Assembly (NCBI GenBank): GCA_905221605.1
Contig: CAJNDS010001024.1
Location: 645,501 to 709,500 of the forward strand
DNA: 64,000 nt
Source: Symbiodinium natans
Lineage: Eukaryota; Sar; Dinophyceae; Suessiales; Symbiodiniaceae
Direction: 5' to 3'
The notes beneath the pieces are model-generated. The model saw only the letters and a program-made list of their open reading frames with translations. It did not search any database and was not told the origin of the DNA. Numbering within the stretch: position 1 is the first letter of the stretch; each line of letters begins with the position of its first letter. Positions 36,701 to 48,483 of this stretch are shown here, one piece after another. The position numbers and the translations under genes were made by a program.

Positions 36701-37470
36701 CCGAAACGTCCCGACCCCTCCCTCAGGCACGTCCTAAAGTGGGAGTGGATGCAGCCGCTGTACACAGCAAAAGGTCAGCCCGAACCTGAGGGGGCCTTGT
36801 GAGACATGAAGTGAAGTTTTCAAGTGTTCAGCTCCTGTTTCGAAAAGGGGTTCAGGGTCTAGGTTTTTTGTTTAGGTGTAGGTTCCGGACTTGTGGATTC
36901 TCGCTCCCAATCTTCAGGGAATTAAATCAAAGTCTCGAAGAATCCTCCGTGCCTGCACCCGAGCGAGAACGTCCACGTAAGTGCATTCGCTCCAGTTGAC
37001 TGCACGACGAAGTGGTAGCGTCAATGACAGCAGACCCCCGGCTGCCCCAACTGCTCGCCTGCTCTGCATATACCTGGGCCCTCGCAGGAGCGGAAGTCGT
37101 CAGAATGTCAGAGGTCATCAGGTTCTGTCGTTGTAGAATCCAGCTGCTCATGGGAGCAAGAGCGATCGACACGTAGGCTCCCGAGAATTCCAACAGCTTT
37201 CGGGTTGATACTACAGCCGCTACAGCCCTGACGAAGCGTCCTCGACATCCCCAACCCATCCCAACCCCGAAGCTCAAGCTGAACTGAGTGGCTGCGAGCC
37301 TGGCGAATTTTTTACAATTCGGGCAGAGTGGGCCCTGAACTTCCAACCACAGCCGAGGCCTCTCCGTTGCGAAGGTCTCTTCGAGAAGAAGAATGCCGTC
37401 GGGCGCGAACGCTGAATTCTTCTGCTTGGGGGGTCCTTTCGTTTTTCTCCGGTGTCTCTGGTGCTCTGGT
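33783..37470 (+). other. scattered exon-like pieces, possible helicase C-terminus
   Basis: Unassigned protein-like pieces bounded by AG and GT/GC signals: ALQKEMEKNECPP (about 34946-34985, GTGAGC donor), DPDGYVEFVCGTRPKAAISL (about 35750-35810), AEFNLLSQFEKHMQDSG (about 36301-36352) and VLKWEWMQPLYTAKG (about 36730-36775). All are on the + strand and follow the helicase in order, so they may encode its OB-fold and tail. I do not recognise them with confidence. Confidence 0.3.
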
Positions 37471-37590
37471 GTGTCCGTGTCACCATGTCTCCGCGTCTCG
37501 GTGTGATTGCGTGTCTCTGTGTTGTGTGTGTGCGCGTCTTTTTATGTGTGTTTTGGTGTGTGCTCTGTGTGTTTGGTGAACATGCTGACC
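37470..37590. repeat. TG-rich simple sequence just upstream of the oxygenase gene
   Basis: A degenerate TG/TCTG-rich tract ending about 75 bases before the ATG at 37664. It might be 5' flanking or untranslated sequence. No TATA box was seen. Confidence 0.5.
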
Positions 37591-37663
37591 GTGTAGGTGT
37601 CTGGAGCTCAAGTCTCGTCATTGCAGTCCAAGGAAGTCGTGTTTCGGCGCCCTCGCCCTAGCC

Positions 37664-38689
37664 ATGGCTCGCCGCATCGTCACGCGATTCTCTGAAGCTT
37701 TCCAACTGGATGTGCCCATCGTCAGTGCACCCATGGCTCGTGCCTCGCCCCCAGCCTTGGCCAAGGCGGTGAGCGAAGCAGGCGGGCTGGGCCTCATCGG
37801 CGGAGGCTATGGCGACGAGCACGACCTCGACCTGGCCTTCGCTGCAGCGGCCCCCGCCCGGGTCGGCGTGGGCTTCATCACGTGGAGCCTCGACAGGCAG
37901 CCGGAGCTTTTGGAGCAGGCGCTGCGCCACAAGCCGACGGCCGTCATGCTGTCCTTCGGCGACCCCGCGCCGCACGCCCGGGCGATCAAGGCAGCGGGGG
38001 CCGCCCTGTTCTGCCAGTGCCAGACCCTCCGCCACGTGGCGGAGGCAGTAGCGGCCGGCGCTGATGTCGTGGTCGCCCAAGGCTCCGAAGCCGGCGGCCA
38101 TGGCTCCGTCCGCGGGACCATGAGCTTCGTTGCGGAGGTCGCAGACTACCTTAAAGCCCACAGCCCGAGCACTTTGCTGCTGGCGGCCGGTGGCATCGCG
38201 GACGGGCGGGGCCTCGCTGCGTCACTGATGTTGGGCGCCGACGGTGTCTTGATGGGAAGCCGCTTCTGGGCCTGCGAGGAGTCGCATGTGAAGAGCGGAT
38301 TAGTAGACGCGGCCATTGCGGCGGACGGTGACGCCACCGTGCGCAGCAGCGTCCCTGACATTGCGCGTGGGAAGGCTTGGCCGGCACCCTTCAACATCCG
38401 TACTCTCAGCACGCAGATCATCAAGCATTGGTTGCCGCTGGAGGCCGAGACAAAGGCAAATCCTCAGCAGAGGCAGGAGCTGGCAGAGCAGTATGCACAA
38501 GGAGCTGCAGAGGCGGACCCGCAGAACACGGGCGTCATTGTTGGGGAAGCGGTCGGGCTCATCCATGACAGGCCGTCAGCAAAAGTGCTGGTGAGAAGGA
38601 TTGCCGCGGAGGCAGCGGGAATGCTCTCAACAGCGGCTAGCCACTGTGGCGCAGACGCAGGGGCTTTGTCACGCAACAGCGCGTTGTGA
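37664..38689 (+). CDS. nitronate monooxygenase (2-nitropropane dioxygenase family), intronless
   Basis: A complete 341-codon frame, ATG to TGA, with a TIM-barrel FMN enzyme pattern. VPIVSAPMARASPPALAKAV near the N-terminus and GGLGLIGGGYGDEHDL follow the family's opening strand and loop. ADVVVAQGSEAGGHGSVRG (about residues 134-152) is the conserved catalytic and FMN-binding segment with its QGxEAGGH signature. LLLAAGGIADGRGLAASLML and GADGVLMGSRFWA form the phosphate-binding end of the barrel. The enzyme oxidises toxic nitronates such as propionate 3-nitronate using FMN and oxygen. Length fits the family (330-370). There is no obvious targeting peptide. It has no intron and an even, high GC content, unlike the micro-exon genes around it. 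This suggests a retroposed copy or a gene gained from bacteria. Confidence 0.9.
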   Translation: MARRIVTRFSEAFQLDVPIVSAPMARASPPALAKAVSEAGGLGLIGGGYGDEHDLDLAFAAAAPARVGVGFITWSLDRQPELLEQALRHKPTAVMLSFGDPAPHARAIKAAGAALFCQCQTLRHVAEAVAAGADVVVAQGSEAGGHGSVRGTMSFVAEVADYLKAHSPSTLLLAAGGIADGRGLAASLMLGADGVLMGSRFWACEESHVKSGLVDAAIAADGDATVRSSVPDIARGKAWPAPFNIRTLSTQIIKHWLPLEAETKANPQQRQELAEQYAQGAAEADPQNTGVIVGEAVGLIHDRPSAKVLVRRIAAEAAGMLSTAASHCGADAGALSRNSAL

Positions 38690-41600
38690 GGCATGCAAGG
38701 CGTCTCCCTTCTCCCAGGCAGGTCGGCCAGTGATCAATTGGAGAGCCTCTCTTTGTACAGGGCGCACGTCAGGCTTGGCCCAGCCGTCGGCAACAGGACG
38801 ACGGCTGCGAAGACCGCCGCCGACACCCGGTCTCATATTCAGAGACAGGATCGGGATCGCCAGGAGGTAGGGGGTACCGCAGAGATTGTGCTTAAATTCT
38901 GGATGCATAAATCTCAGATCCAGGGAGCATTCCCACACCCTTGCCTCGAGTTGTATGTGTCGGATATACCGGTATGCCTCCCCAAAAGGTTTCGAGCACA
39001 CTCACCCCTCAACCTTGGCACAGGCTCATTGGTTACGTGCAGCCCCTCGCCCAGGACCGGACAAGGGTACGACAAGGGCGCAAAGAGGTCATAAAAAACC
39101 ATGCAATTAAAATTGTGTTTAGTTTTCATCCTCGAAAAGGAACGTAGGTCTTCGACAGTGTGGGGGAAGCGATGAAAATGGAAAGGAAAGCCGTCTAAAC
39201 CTGGTCTGATCAGCCAATCGCATAGCACGAGACACTCTTGGAACAAGACGCTTCAGTCTAGATTGGCAAGCCCTGAATCCTGAACCCCTAGGTCCCGACG
39301 TAACCCAAGCTCCGAAGCCATTGTGTCAACAAAAGAGTGGATTAAACCAGCTCCTAAGCCTACACAAGACACGGTTTCGCTCCGTAGAAGTAAAGGTTTC
39401 AATGTCCCAGGGCACAGTGACTCAAGTGGCATGCTTTGCCGTTGCCGCCAATGCTGGGGCCTCGAATGAATCTGATTAAGCTGGCTTGGTTTCATTCCCA
39501 GACCTAAACCCAACGCCCTGTCCTGGTAGTGTCAGGGGCTTTGATTCATGCTCTTCTTGAGCACAGAGACGTGCAATCCTAGCTTGGGTACTTAGTCCTT
39601 CCGATTTGGCGGGCGATTCGGACCGGGAACTGCCTTGCGGGTTGGGCCAATACAACTGCCAATACCGTGCAGACCTTTGGGGTCGCACGAACCACGAACC
39701 ACCTCTGGAAGCACCTGCGGCAATCGGTCATGAATCCACATGCGCATCATGGTACTAGTGACGCGAAGCAAGGTAAGGAGGAAGAAGCAACTCAGCCCGC
39801 CTAGCTGACAACATCGCACCTCCAGGCTTAGGGTCTAGGGTTTGGTGCCCTCACCGAGGGCGTTTGGGAGGAAGCTTTCGCATGCTTAGATCTCCGACGA
39901 AGCAGCTCCTCCTCCTCTTCTGAGCAGCCAGTTGCTGATGCTGCTTATGTCATCAACCCCCCTGTGAAAGGCCCAAACGCCGCACCAAAAGCTCTCTGAA
40001 CAAACCTCTGGCTGTCTCTTCGAGGTCCGAGGAGGGCAGGGGCCGACGAGGTCGTACCCGGAAGGGGCCGCGACCTCAGCCCGTCGACTCAGAAACTCAA
40101 AGCCCTACAGGGGCAGCTTTGAATTAGGGGCGTGTCTTGCCGAGTGCAGCCCTGCAGGGAACCGACCCGACATGATCACACAGCACAAAGAGCCGGGGGG
40201 AGAGCCAGTTCTTGTCATGATCCCCCCTCGTTGCACGGGCCCACATAGTAAAAGGCCCCAGGTCCTCAGCCCTGCCAGTCCAAAGGTGACTTGCCTTTCG
40301 GCCGCCCACCTGTGCCTGGACAGCTTTTGGGTTAGCCAAGCTGGAACGACTGCTAGCTGAGTGCCAGATGATGCTAGATATGTGAAGCGGTGAAAGAGAG
40401 TGTGTGCGGTTCCTTCAGATCCCCCCCCCCCCCATTACAAAGGTGCTTCGTCTTGGCCACCGCCAAGATGGACTGCAGCAAGTTCGGCCTCCGCAGGCAA
40501 GGTAGCATGGCTTGTCGAAGGCGTTCGGTGTTTTCGGGGCTGAGTTGGGAGCCTAGGGTCATGGATTTTGCAAGTTTGGGGTCCAGGATGGTCCAGGTTT
40601 CGGATTTAAGAGTTTCAAAGCTTCATGGGGTTTCAGGGCTCTGAGATCTCGACCAGCGGTGTTGATGATTGGGGAGGCTGGAGGTTGTGTCTCTTTTCAG
40701 GGTTTCGGCTTCGGCACAGTCGAATGCTCATGCGTGCCCATCTGGGAGTCTCCTGGGCTTGGGAAAACATGGGCATTGCAGCTTGAGGTCGTCAGCGGTT
40801 ATCTGTATGCACAATCGGTTGCTTCAAGGGTCTTTGTGAATATTTGTCAACAAGTCGAGCCGGAAGGCCATCTTGAAGAAAATACAGGCTGGCCAACGGC
40901 GCTTAACAAGTAAAGCGGAAAAAGAACCAGCACGTCTACATTGGCCTCCAGGGTCCAAGGGCTTTTCGTCCCTGGCCCGGCTTCGGCTGACGAGCTTTCC
41001 GGCCTTGCTTTGGGATTTGTAGCGTGCCCGCGACAGGTTCGGTTTCACCCTCAGTGGCACTTTGGCAGTCACCAGCTCAGACCGGCTGCAGGACCAGTGA
41101 CCAGTGTAGGTTTGTGGCAGTAACTTAACCCAATACCAGCGTTTTTTGTTTTTACGAGGTTCGAGGTTGACTTTGGTTTGAGCGTTCTTGGCTCATGGGA
41201 AGCTTCCAGCTGCAAGTGCCTGAAGCCACCCTGCAAGAGAGAGAAGAGCGTCAATCACACCCAGTGCCACCCAAAAGCCGTCTAAGGCATTAAAGCCCAA
41301 AGTTCCGGAAAAAATGAATGAAGCACGCGTGAGAGACTCGAGGTGCTTCATCGATCTGTGCAGCTGCCCGAAGGCTGGGATGGGGATCGCTCGGATCGCC
41401 TGGAATGGTGGGGCCAAGCCCTTTCAATTTTTGCACGCCCCTTGCCCCGAGGCTGTCTCCATCGACACGTTTGGGAGAAGATCCGCGAATTGCGACAGGC
41501 CTGACAGGGAGAAGGGCGATCTGAAGATTCTGCGTACCAGGGAAAGATTCCGAGCTTGGGGCTCGTCCCGACAGTGAGCAAAAACTGCTATCTCCGCCAG

Positions 41601-41700
41601 AACGCCTACACTCACCCGCTGGCGGTCGCAATCGGCTCAAGTTTAGATCAACACCCCGTGGTATTCTGGATCGGCACCACAAGTCTGAGCACAGTGGCAG
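38690..41700. other. spacer with weak exon-like pieces
   Basis: Possible coding scraps include AYVINPPVKGPNAAP (about 39944) and RCFVLATAKMDCSKFGLRRQ (about 40443-40502). Open frames near 41.3-41.7 kb exist on both strands, and I could not decide between them. A run of 13 C lies at 40421-40433. Nothing else was recognised. Confidence 0.3.
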
Positions 41701-41701
41701 C

Positions 41702-42271
41702 ATGGCCAAGCGATGCCGCGCGATCTTGAGCCTGGTCCTGCTCCTCGCCGCACTGAGGGCGACCATGAACTTCTCGGTGCCACGCCTGCCCAGGCAAAAA
41801 CGTGGTGTTTGGACACTCTCGTGGCATGATGCCTTCTTTTAGTCAGCTGTGGCGTTGCCCTTGCCTCTGGGAGATTTGTAATCAGGGAGTAAGCAATCAA
41901 CTCCCCGGACTCCTGACTCCCCCTGACTCCCCTGAAGCCCTGTCTCCGGTACAGGCAGCAGGCAGAGACGCATGAGCCCTTCAACGAGGAGCCTGGAAAG
42001 CCCTTCTCCTTCTTCGAGATGGAGCTGCCCGACTGGCTGATGCCTTCCCTCGGGGCGGATGTCAAGACAGGCCTTCGGGGGTTTCGGGGGTTTCGGGGCG
42101 GTTGAGGAGGGTTGGGGTGTAGGAAGGGAGTTTTAGGGGAGGGGATGGGAGGGGACCACCCTGACAGACTCCTGGGAGAACCACAGCATCCTTGACTTCA
42201 GCTTGGACTACCACGTCCTTGCCGGCACCCTCTTCGGCATGGCTCTCTTCTACGTAGGCGTCTTCGCCTAA
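41702..42271 (+). CDS. small signal-peptide membrane protein, three exons, 103 residues
   Basis: Not a family I recognise. Exon 1 (41702-41793) starts MAKRCRAILSLVLLLAALRA, a clear signal or transit-type hydrophobic stretch, and ends with a GC donor. Exon 2 (41955-42070) reads ETHEPFNEEPGKPFSFFEME and LPDWLMPSLGADVKT, again with a GC donor. Exon 3 (42168-42271) reads DSWENHSILDFSLDY, then VLAGTLFGMALFYVGVFA and stop TAA. Both joins keep phase, and the three exons sum to exactly 104 codons. The product would have a cleavable or anchoring N-terminus, an acidic aromatic middle, and one C-terminal membrane helix of about 18 residues ending at the stop. Possible roles include a small thylakoid or endomembrane subunit; this is speculation. 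Confidence 0.7.
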
Positions 42272-45200
42272 GGTCCCTCAGTGGTCTGAAAGACTTAGAA
42301 TGCGGAGCTTGCGAAGCTCCATGCCTGATTCAGCTTGTTCCGCCGGCCCTCTCTGCACAGTCCTTTGCTTCCGGGTCGGCAGTGCTCTTTCCGGGCAGAA
42401 GGCTTTGATACCTGCTGCAAGATAAAGGGCGATGCGCCAAGGAACCTTCTAGGACAGTTCCACTATGACAATTCCACTCTGCCCCTCGAACGAATGGTGC
42501 ATCTTCCAGCTTGGACAAAGCCAGGGTCTTATTTGAACACCCACCGTTCCAACAGCTCGTTTCAAGCTGAAGCTGCCTTGCAGCGGCAGCTTCCGCACCG
42601 ACGCACACGCAAGCCGACGTGCCAACAAAGCTTGCCCCCCTCGATCCTGTGATTGAGATTCGCAACCCGACTTTGCAAGAGTGTGGACGTGCCCCCAAGA
42701 TGGAGTGTATTGTGTGCGCAGAGGGCTGCTGTTTTTTGGTCTTGGGCGTAGCTAGGCTGCTCCTCTCAGCAGCGCGAGGAGGTAGAGAGAGATAAGCTAG
42801 GCTCACAGCAAGGTTTCCAAACCCGAGATCGTAAGTGCTTTCAGCCAGCCACCACAACCCCAAACTCTAAACCGACACATTCCCTGCCTGTTCTGCCCTG
42901 GAAGGGGCTCCGCTGGGAGCTTGAGGCAAAGTGGCTGCTTTTCCGGGCTTGGAGTCTTTGGGGTTCCTTCAGAGTTGAGGGTTTATGGGGGCTAATGATT
43001 CCTGCGGGGTCATTTCCATTAGAATTAATCAGGCCATGTCATCTATTTCTCTTCTTGGAAGTCTTGTTTGGGGGCAGGGTTTAGAATGGATGGTTTCGGG
43101 TCTCCGGTTTAGGGCCAGGCTTTGGGCAGGATTTGTGTTTGGAGCGTTTCTGGAGCAGAGAGAGTGAGGGGTTTAGGGGGATTGCAGGATCCAAGCTGTG
43201 GTGGATGTTTGACGGGGCTTGTTGCAGCCCGGAGCCAACATGGGCAAAAACGAACAGTTCCCACCTCAGAGCTCGCTGTACCCCGCCCGAGCCTTGAAGA
43301 TCTTGAGTCGTATCGTGAATTTTGAGAAAGGCCTCAATGCCCCCCCCCCCCCCCCAAAGCAGGCTGCTTGGGCGCAGAAGGATGTCGGCGACCAAGAGTG
43401 ATCGGGTTCTGCCGGGGCACTTGGGGCTTCGGGTTCAGGACATCGTGGCGTTTTATTCACGGTACAAAAGACAAGACCGCCCGCACGAGGGCGCGCGCGT
43501 CCTGTACGACTCGCCAGTGTTTACCCTTGCGTGGGACCTTCACCAGGCCGCCTGGCAGCAATTTAGCGCAAAGGACTTCGCCTTATGTAAGGGTTTTTGG
43601 TGCGAAGGGTTCTGATGTTCAAGAAGTTCAAGAGCTCGGGCTCGGTCGGGGTACCGGGAATTGCCAGCTTAAGCTGCTTTTACTGGGGAGCTTCACCGTC
43701 ACGCGAACTTGATCTGACAGCCCCCCTAGCAGAAGGAACTTGATTTCTGACCGCTACCTCTTTTCTGCGATCTCATGTGCCTGCCAGTTGGCAGCCCCGC
43801 CCCTCATCTTCAACCTGAGCAGTTCTGCTGCAGGAGCCAAGCTAGTGTAGAGCTGCTGACAAGGCCGGAACCGCCCAAACCCCCGACGCTCCCAGCACCC
43901 TTATGCTTGAGACCCAGGCCGTTGCCAAAGCACATGGCCTGGAGCTGAAGCAACAGGCAGGGGATTCAGCCCCTAAAGCGCAACCGCCCCTGCGCTGCAT
44001 GTTTTCAGGGCGGTTTTAAACAACTTTTTTTAACGAAACCTGTTCTTAGACTTGAAGACGGGCTCGGGGGCTGAAGATTAGATGCCCTCTCTCCCTCTCC
44101 TGTCTGCAAACGTGTGCACTAGTTTTTTTGGATTCGCCAAAAAGAAGTTGGCACATAGACATGGCCCTGCTCCGCAACCCCTAAATGCACTTGACTCTTA
44201 GAACCTCTGACCCCGAACCCCAAGACCCCCAATCTCGGAACCCTGCACATAGGCCCTACTAAGCAGCGCAAGCTGCTGCTCTTGACCGGGAAAGGCCACG
44301 GTGGACGAGGCGATGGACTGCCTCGTGAGCCAGCTGAAGTCCGACTTCACGGTGGCCAGCCCAAGTTATGTAGTGCGTCCTCTTAGGAATCTTAAGGTTT
44401 AAATATAAACAGCTTGCTGGGGTTTGTCTGGCGATTATAGCAAAATTCAGTTGCAAGACCATGTTTCCGCATTTGGGTTCCGGGTGCAGGGGGCTAGGAG
44501 ATCTAGGAGCTAGCGGGGGCTGTCCGCCATCCGCAAACCTGCGCTCCTTCGCTTATTTGGGGTTCTGGATTTTATAGACAAGTATCTGCTGTGATCGGTG
44601 CATGCTCGAACGTGGCTTTCAGGTACTTGGCGCTCACGCTACATGCGACCTGTTGGCTATGTTCTGAGCATAAGATGGTGTGGCGGCGACGCGCGTTTAC
44701 GTGGCATGCCTTTCTGCTAGAAGGCTAGCAAAACAAAATCCTTCGAAAACAACTGTGCCGTGCGACGGGCAGTTTTTTTGGGCTCGAATCGCCATCAAAA
44801 CGGCAAGACGGCCAAATCACAATGCGGATTTGGAGGCAAAGATCTCAACCTATTCCACATGGACAAGCAAGTCCTCGTCCAGTTGCTTCTTCTGGCAGTA
44901 TAGTATATGTCGCATGAATTACATCAACCAGAAGTACAAAATGCAGGGCTCTATTCACAATGTAAAGAGCCGGCAACATGATGTTCGGAACCAGCAGCGA
45001 CCGTTTGTACTAAATCTCACTCAGTGGTTGTGAATTGAGTATGTGGCATGGGTTGTGTGCTAGTTGCAGCTCGTGACCTGAGCTAAACCAAAGGTACTTG
45101 CTGTCCTAGGAAGTGGCATTCTGTGCCCTAACTGCAGGTTGACCTGCTGGACGCTCCTGGGCGCGCAGAGGCAACAGAGATTGCGCTGGTGAGTTAACGG

Positions 45201-45300
45201 CTAAGGGTAACCCCTTTGCACCTACAGCTTGAATACCGCTTGGCACTGGACCCCCTACATCTAGGTTTGGTTCTCTTGAGCTGCAGGCGAAGGCGAAGGC
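42272..45300 (+). other. unrecognised exon-like pieces, one or more genes
   Basis: Pieces that look coding on the + strand: MGKNEQFPPQSSLYPARALK (about 43240) and LKILSRIVNFEKG; DIVAFYSRYKRQDRPHEGA (from about 43439) and LYDSPVFTLAWDLHQAAWQQ; VDEAMDCLVSQLKSDFTVAS (about 44300); LFHMDKQVLVQLL (about 44852); VDLLDAPGRAEATEIAL (about 45138). A 16-C run lies at 43340-43355. I could not join them into one in-frame model. Confidence 0.3.
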
Positions 45301-45399
45301 CTAGAGAGATCGAAAGGTTTATGCTGAGCTATGCCCACTACAGTCGACCCAAATCGTCGGCCCTGCTCTTCAGAGCTCCCGCAGAGTCTTGTGCGAAAC

Positions 45400-46700
45400 G
45401 ACCCGCTCATTAGTGGCTTGTCAGGTACCCTTAATTGCAGCTGCCTGAAGGCTTTCCTTCCCGTGGCTGCGTGGCAAGAGCTGGCGAATAGGCCCTCTCC
45501 TTCTGCAAGGGTCTACAGTAGGGGCGCTGGCGTTGAGAGTTGTTCGACATGACCGCGCATTCTACGGCACAAAGATCTTTGGGCGCTTCAGCTTTCATTC
45601 CGCATGAAAAGCCACACGAGTTACTGGGGAAACTGCGCTCCGTGGTCTCTGATGATTTCCTGTTTTGACAACTCCCCAGACAAGCGGTTTTCCAGCCTAA
45701 GTCCTGCAAAAGAGCAACAAACCTCGTTTTCGCTCAATGACCTTGTTCGAAACGGGATCCGCAATTGCTGGAAGCATTCCTATTTCGAAACTTCAGACTT
45801 CAAAGTTTGACCTGCCAAAGCTCATTTTCATCACCGGAAATGCAACGCAACATCGCAGCATCTGGGGCTTCTTCTTTACGCGAGGCGTGCTTCTTGCCGG
45901 AAGGCTGAATTCATCCTGCCTGCCGCTTCTTCTTGTCTGCACCACACCCAGATGAGCCCCGCGCCCTCTGACAACGGCAAACGCCTTGAACGCATCCACG
46001 GATTCCTGTCAACTTCCTAGCACTGCAGATAGTCTTCGCTTTCTTTACAGATCGGTTGAACACGCGTTCCAGGAGGATTCTTGATGGACTTCTTTTTAAA
46101 GCTGAAGCTGTACGTCTGTCGGTTAAGCTCTTTTGAAAGATGTGCTCCATAGAAGAACCGATGTGTTTCCAACCAAACTTCAAGGTCAAATCGTCCTTTG
46201 CTGAGAATGTTCATCTGATTGAAGCAATGTTTTGATAGGTTTCCCGGAGGGTTCCCCAATCAAGTTGAGGGAATATCGTTCTGCACTGGGTTTTGCTTTC
46301 GTTCGCATTGCTGCATGCATGGCGCATAGCGAATGACAATGTTTGAAGTGTCGCGGGCACATGAGGAGACAAAAGCGGGAAAGGAAAGCACAGGAGAGGA
46401 GAGGAGAGAAAGAGGAGAGAGGAGGATATGACAGGAAAGGAGTGTGGGGCATGTCAAAATGCGGCAGGGCGGCGAATGCTATTGGCGCCCGAGCCAGTTC
46501 GACAACTCCTAAGCTTGAAAGCATAGTGGCAGCCCTTTGTCAGACAGGCGCGAGGCCATCGTATGCCAGCTCAACACTCTCCGGCTCGGCCCTCATCTAT
46601 GTCTCAGTACGAGAGCATCTGCTGGATCACTGGTGGATCCTGCATCCTGAAGAATTCCCTGAACCATCGTGTGCGGAAAGCCGGATGCTTCTAAGTAGGT
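45400..46700. other. unassigned block with open frames on both strands
   Basis: A short frame at 45550-45669 (MTAHSTAQRSLGASAF...) and several minus-strand frames occur. Unlike its surroundings, this block lacks CCCTAAA-like words. It may be a remnant of a mobile element, but no diagnostic motif was found. Confidence 0.25.
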
Positions 46701-46914
46701 GCGTGCGCATAATGTTAACAGATGTCCTAGACGCCTGCGCTGTTTTGTGTGTATGTGTGTGTGTGCGCGCGTACAGGATCCCTGCGCAGCTTTCTTTCTC
46801 ATCTCAGGCTGCGACAGCAGGAACAGCAGCAGCAACGTCAGCAACCGACATCGGGAAGTCTGGAACCCAGCAATGTTTTGCATTATATATGTATATATCT
46901 AGAAATACATACAC

Positions 46915-46961
46915 ACAGATATACATATGTATATATATATATATATCTATCTGCATACATG

Positions 46962-47016
<55 letters not shown>

Positions 47017-47030
47017 ATATGTATATACAC
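46915..47030. repeat. compound TA/CA microsatellite
   Basis: Runs of TA, then CA, then TA dinucleotides. The open frames here are alternating Tyr/Ile and not real. Confidence 0.95.
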
Positions 47031-47769
47031 ACTCAGCCCTCAACCCTCCCCAGGACGCGAGCCTGAGTCCGGCAGCCAGAGAAAGGCGGGCTGTGGGCAA
47101 GGACAGCCATGGACCACAAATCCTTTACAAATCCTTCAGCTCAGCCGAAATCCAGCCTAAGAAACAATGAAGGCGAGCACTCCTTGTGGTGCCCGGCCCA
47201 AACTGCTGGCTGGCCTCAACCCGAAACCCGAAATTCCCAAAGCCTGTGAACCCTCAAGTGCTCGGGGGCTCTGTGGTTTCGGGGCCTGCAGGTTGAATCC
47301 CATCAAGCCCTGTTCCTCAGAGCCTGGACTCAGATGAGCCCCAAAAAAGGGTCGCAGGCCGTAGCAATGAACAAACAGAGGCTCCCTCTGCTCTGAGACC
47401 CTGAGCCCCCCAAGTTGCCGGACTTTGAAGGCCTTAGAAAGCAAAGCAGAAGGCCCCAGGCTCCCCATAAGCCTCCCCCACAACCTGGGGAGGCGCGTAG
47501 CCGTAGCCGCAGCCGACGCAAGAGCAACCGGGCGAAGTGTCCTGGTCGCACTGAGGGGGTTTGGAGTGTTTGCGGGGCGCGAGCTCACGTCGGGTTTCGT
47601 TTTTTGGTTGTTTGGGGCTTGCTTGAGAGGGCTCAGGAGCTTGTGGATGACGGGTTTAGGCCATCAGGCTAGCAGGCTGAGGGTCGAAGGCATCGGGGGC
47701 GCGCGCGGGGAGCTTTCGGGGTTCTGGTTTTGGGGCAGGTGCAGCAAGCGGTTGAAGTTGCAGTCTTGG

Positions 47770-48030
47770 GAGGAAGGGAGGAAGGGAGGAAGGGAGGAAG
47801 GGAGGAAGGGAGGAAGGGAGGAAGGGAGGAAGGGAGGAAGGGAGGAAGGGAGGAAGGGAGGAAGGGAGGAAGGGAGGAAGGGAGGAAGGGAGGAAGGGAG
47901 GAAGGGAGGAAGGGAGGAAGGGAGGAAGGGAGGAAGGGAGGAAGGGAGGAAGGGAGGAAGGGAGGAAGGGAGGAAGGGAGGAAGGGAGGAAGGGAGGAAG
48001 GGAGGAAGGGAGGAAGGGAGGAAGGGAGGA
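47770..48030. repeat. 260-bp polypurine octamer array, GGAAGGGA x about 32
   Basis: A perfect or near-perfect tandem of the 8-mer AGGAAGGG with no pyrimidine on the + strand. The unit is mirror-symmetric, so the tract could adopt triplex (H-DNA) structure. Long Glu/Gly/Arg/Lys frames here are artefacts. Confidence 0.97.
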
Positions 48031-48483
48031 CTCGTCTGAGGGTTAGTGAGAGCAGTGAGGTCCCCACGGGGCAAGAAGCGGCAGCGCAGCCGCCGCTGCT
48101 CGTCCAGTGCTAGCTAATGGATTTGTCCTGGGCAGGTTTGCGGATTAGGCAGGGGCGTGTTGGGGGGCAAGCAGGGAGTGTTTCGGGCGTGTTTTGGGCC
48201 GCTGCTCGTCGGTTGTTGTTTCGCATGCTTCGCCTGTGAGGTTCAGGGTATTGTTTGGCTGCGCCTTGGATCTCAAGCCCTAGAGGCCCTAGAGCCTATA
48301 GGAGTTGCTGGCTTCACTTGTGAAACTCCAGCGCTGAAGTGAAGGGTACCGGGAGTAATCTCTGAGGCCGCAGCCTTCCATAATGCCATGCAGAATAGAA
48401 ACGATCTTCGCATGCCGCATCTAACCTGACCCCTGCGAGCTACTCTGTGAAGGAGAAACATGGAGAAACCGGCTCATAGTCTA

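Noticed and set aside
37658-38694. Minus-strand frames opposite the nitronate monooxygenase gene
   Set aside because: Mirror frames of a high-GC gene; no family features.
46804-47170. Tyr/Ile-rich frame
   Set aside because: Created by the TA/CA microsatellite.
47664-48113. Frames of repeating GREE/GRKG and LPPFLPSS
   Set aside because: Artefacts of the octamer polypurine array.
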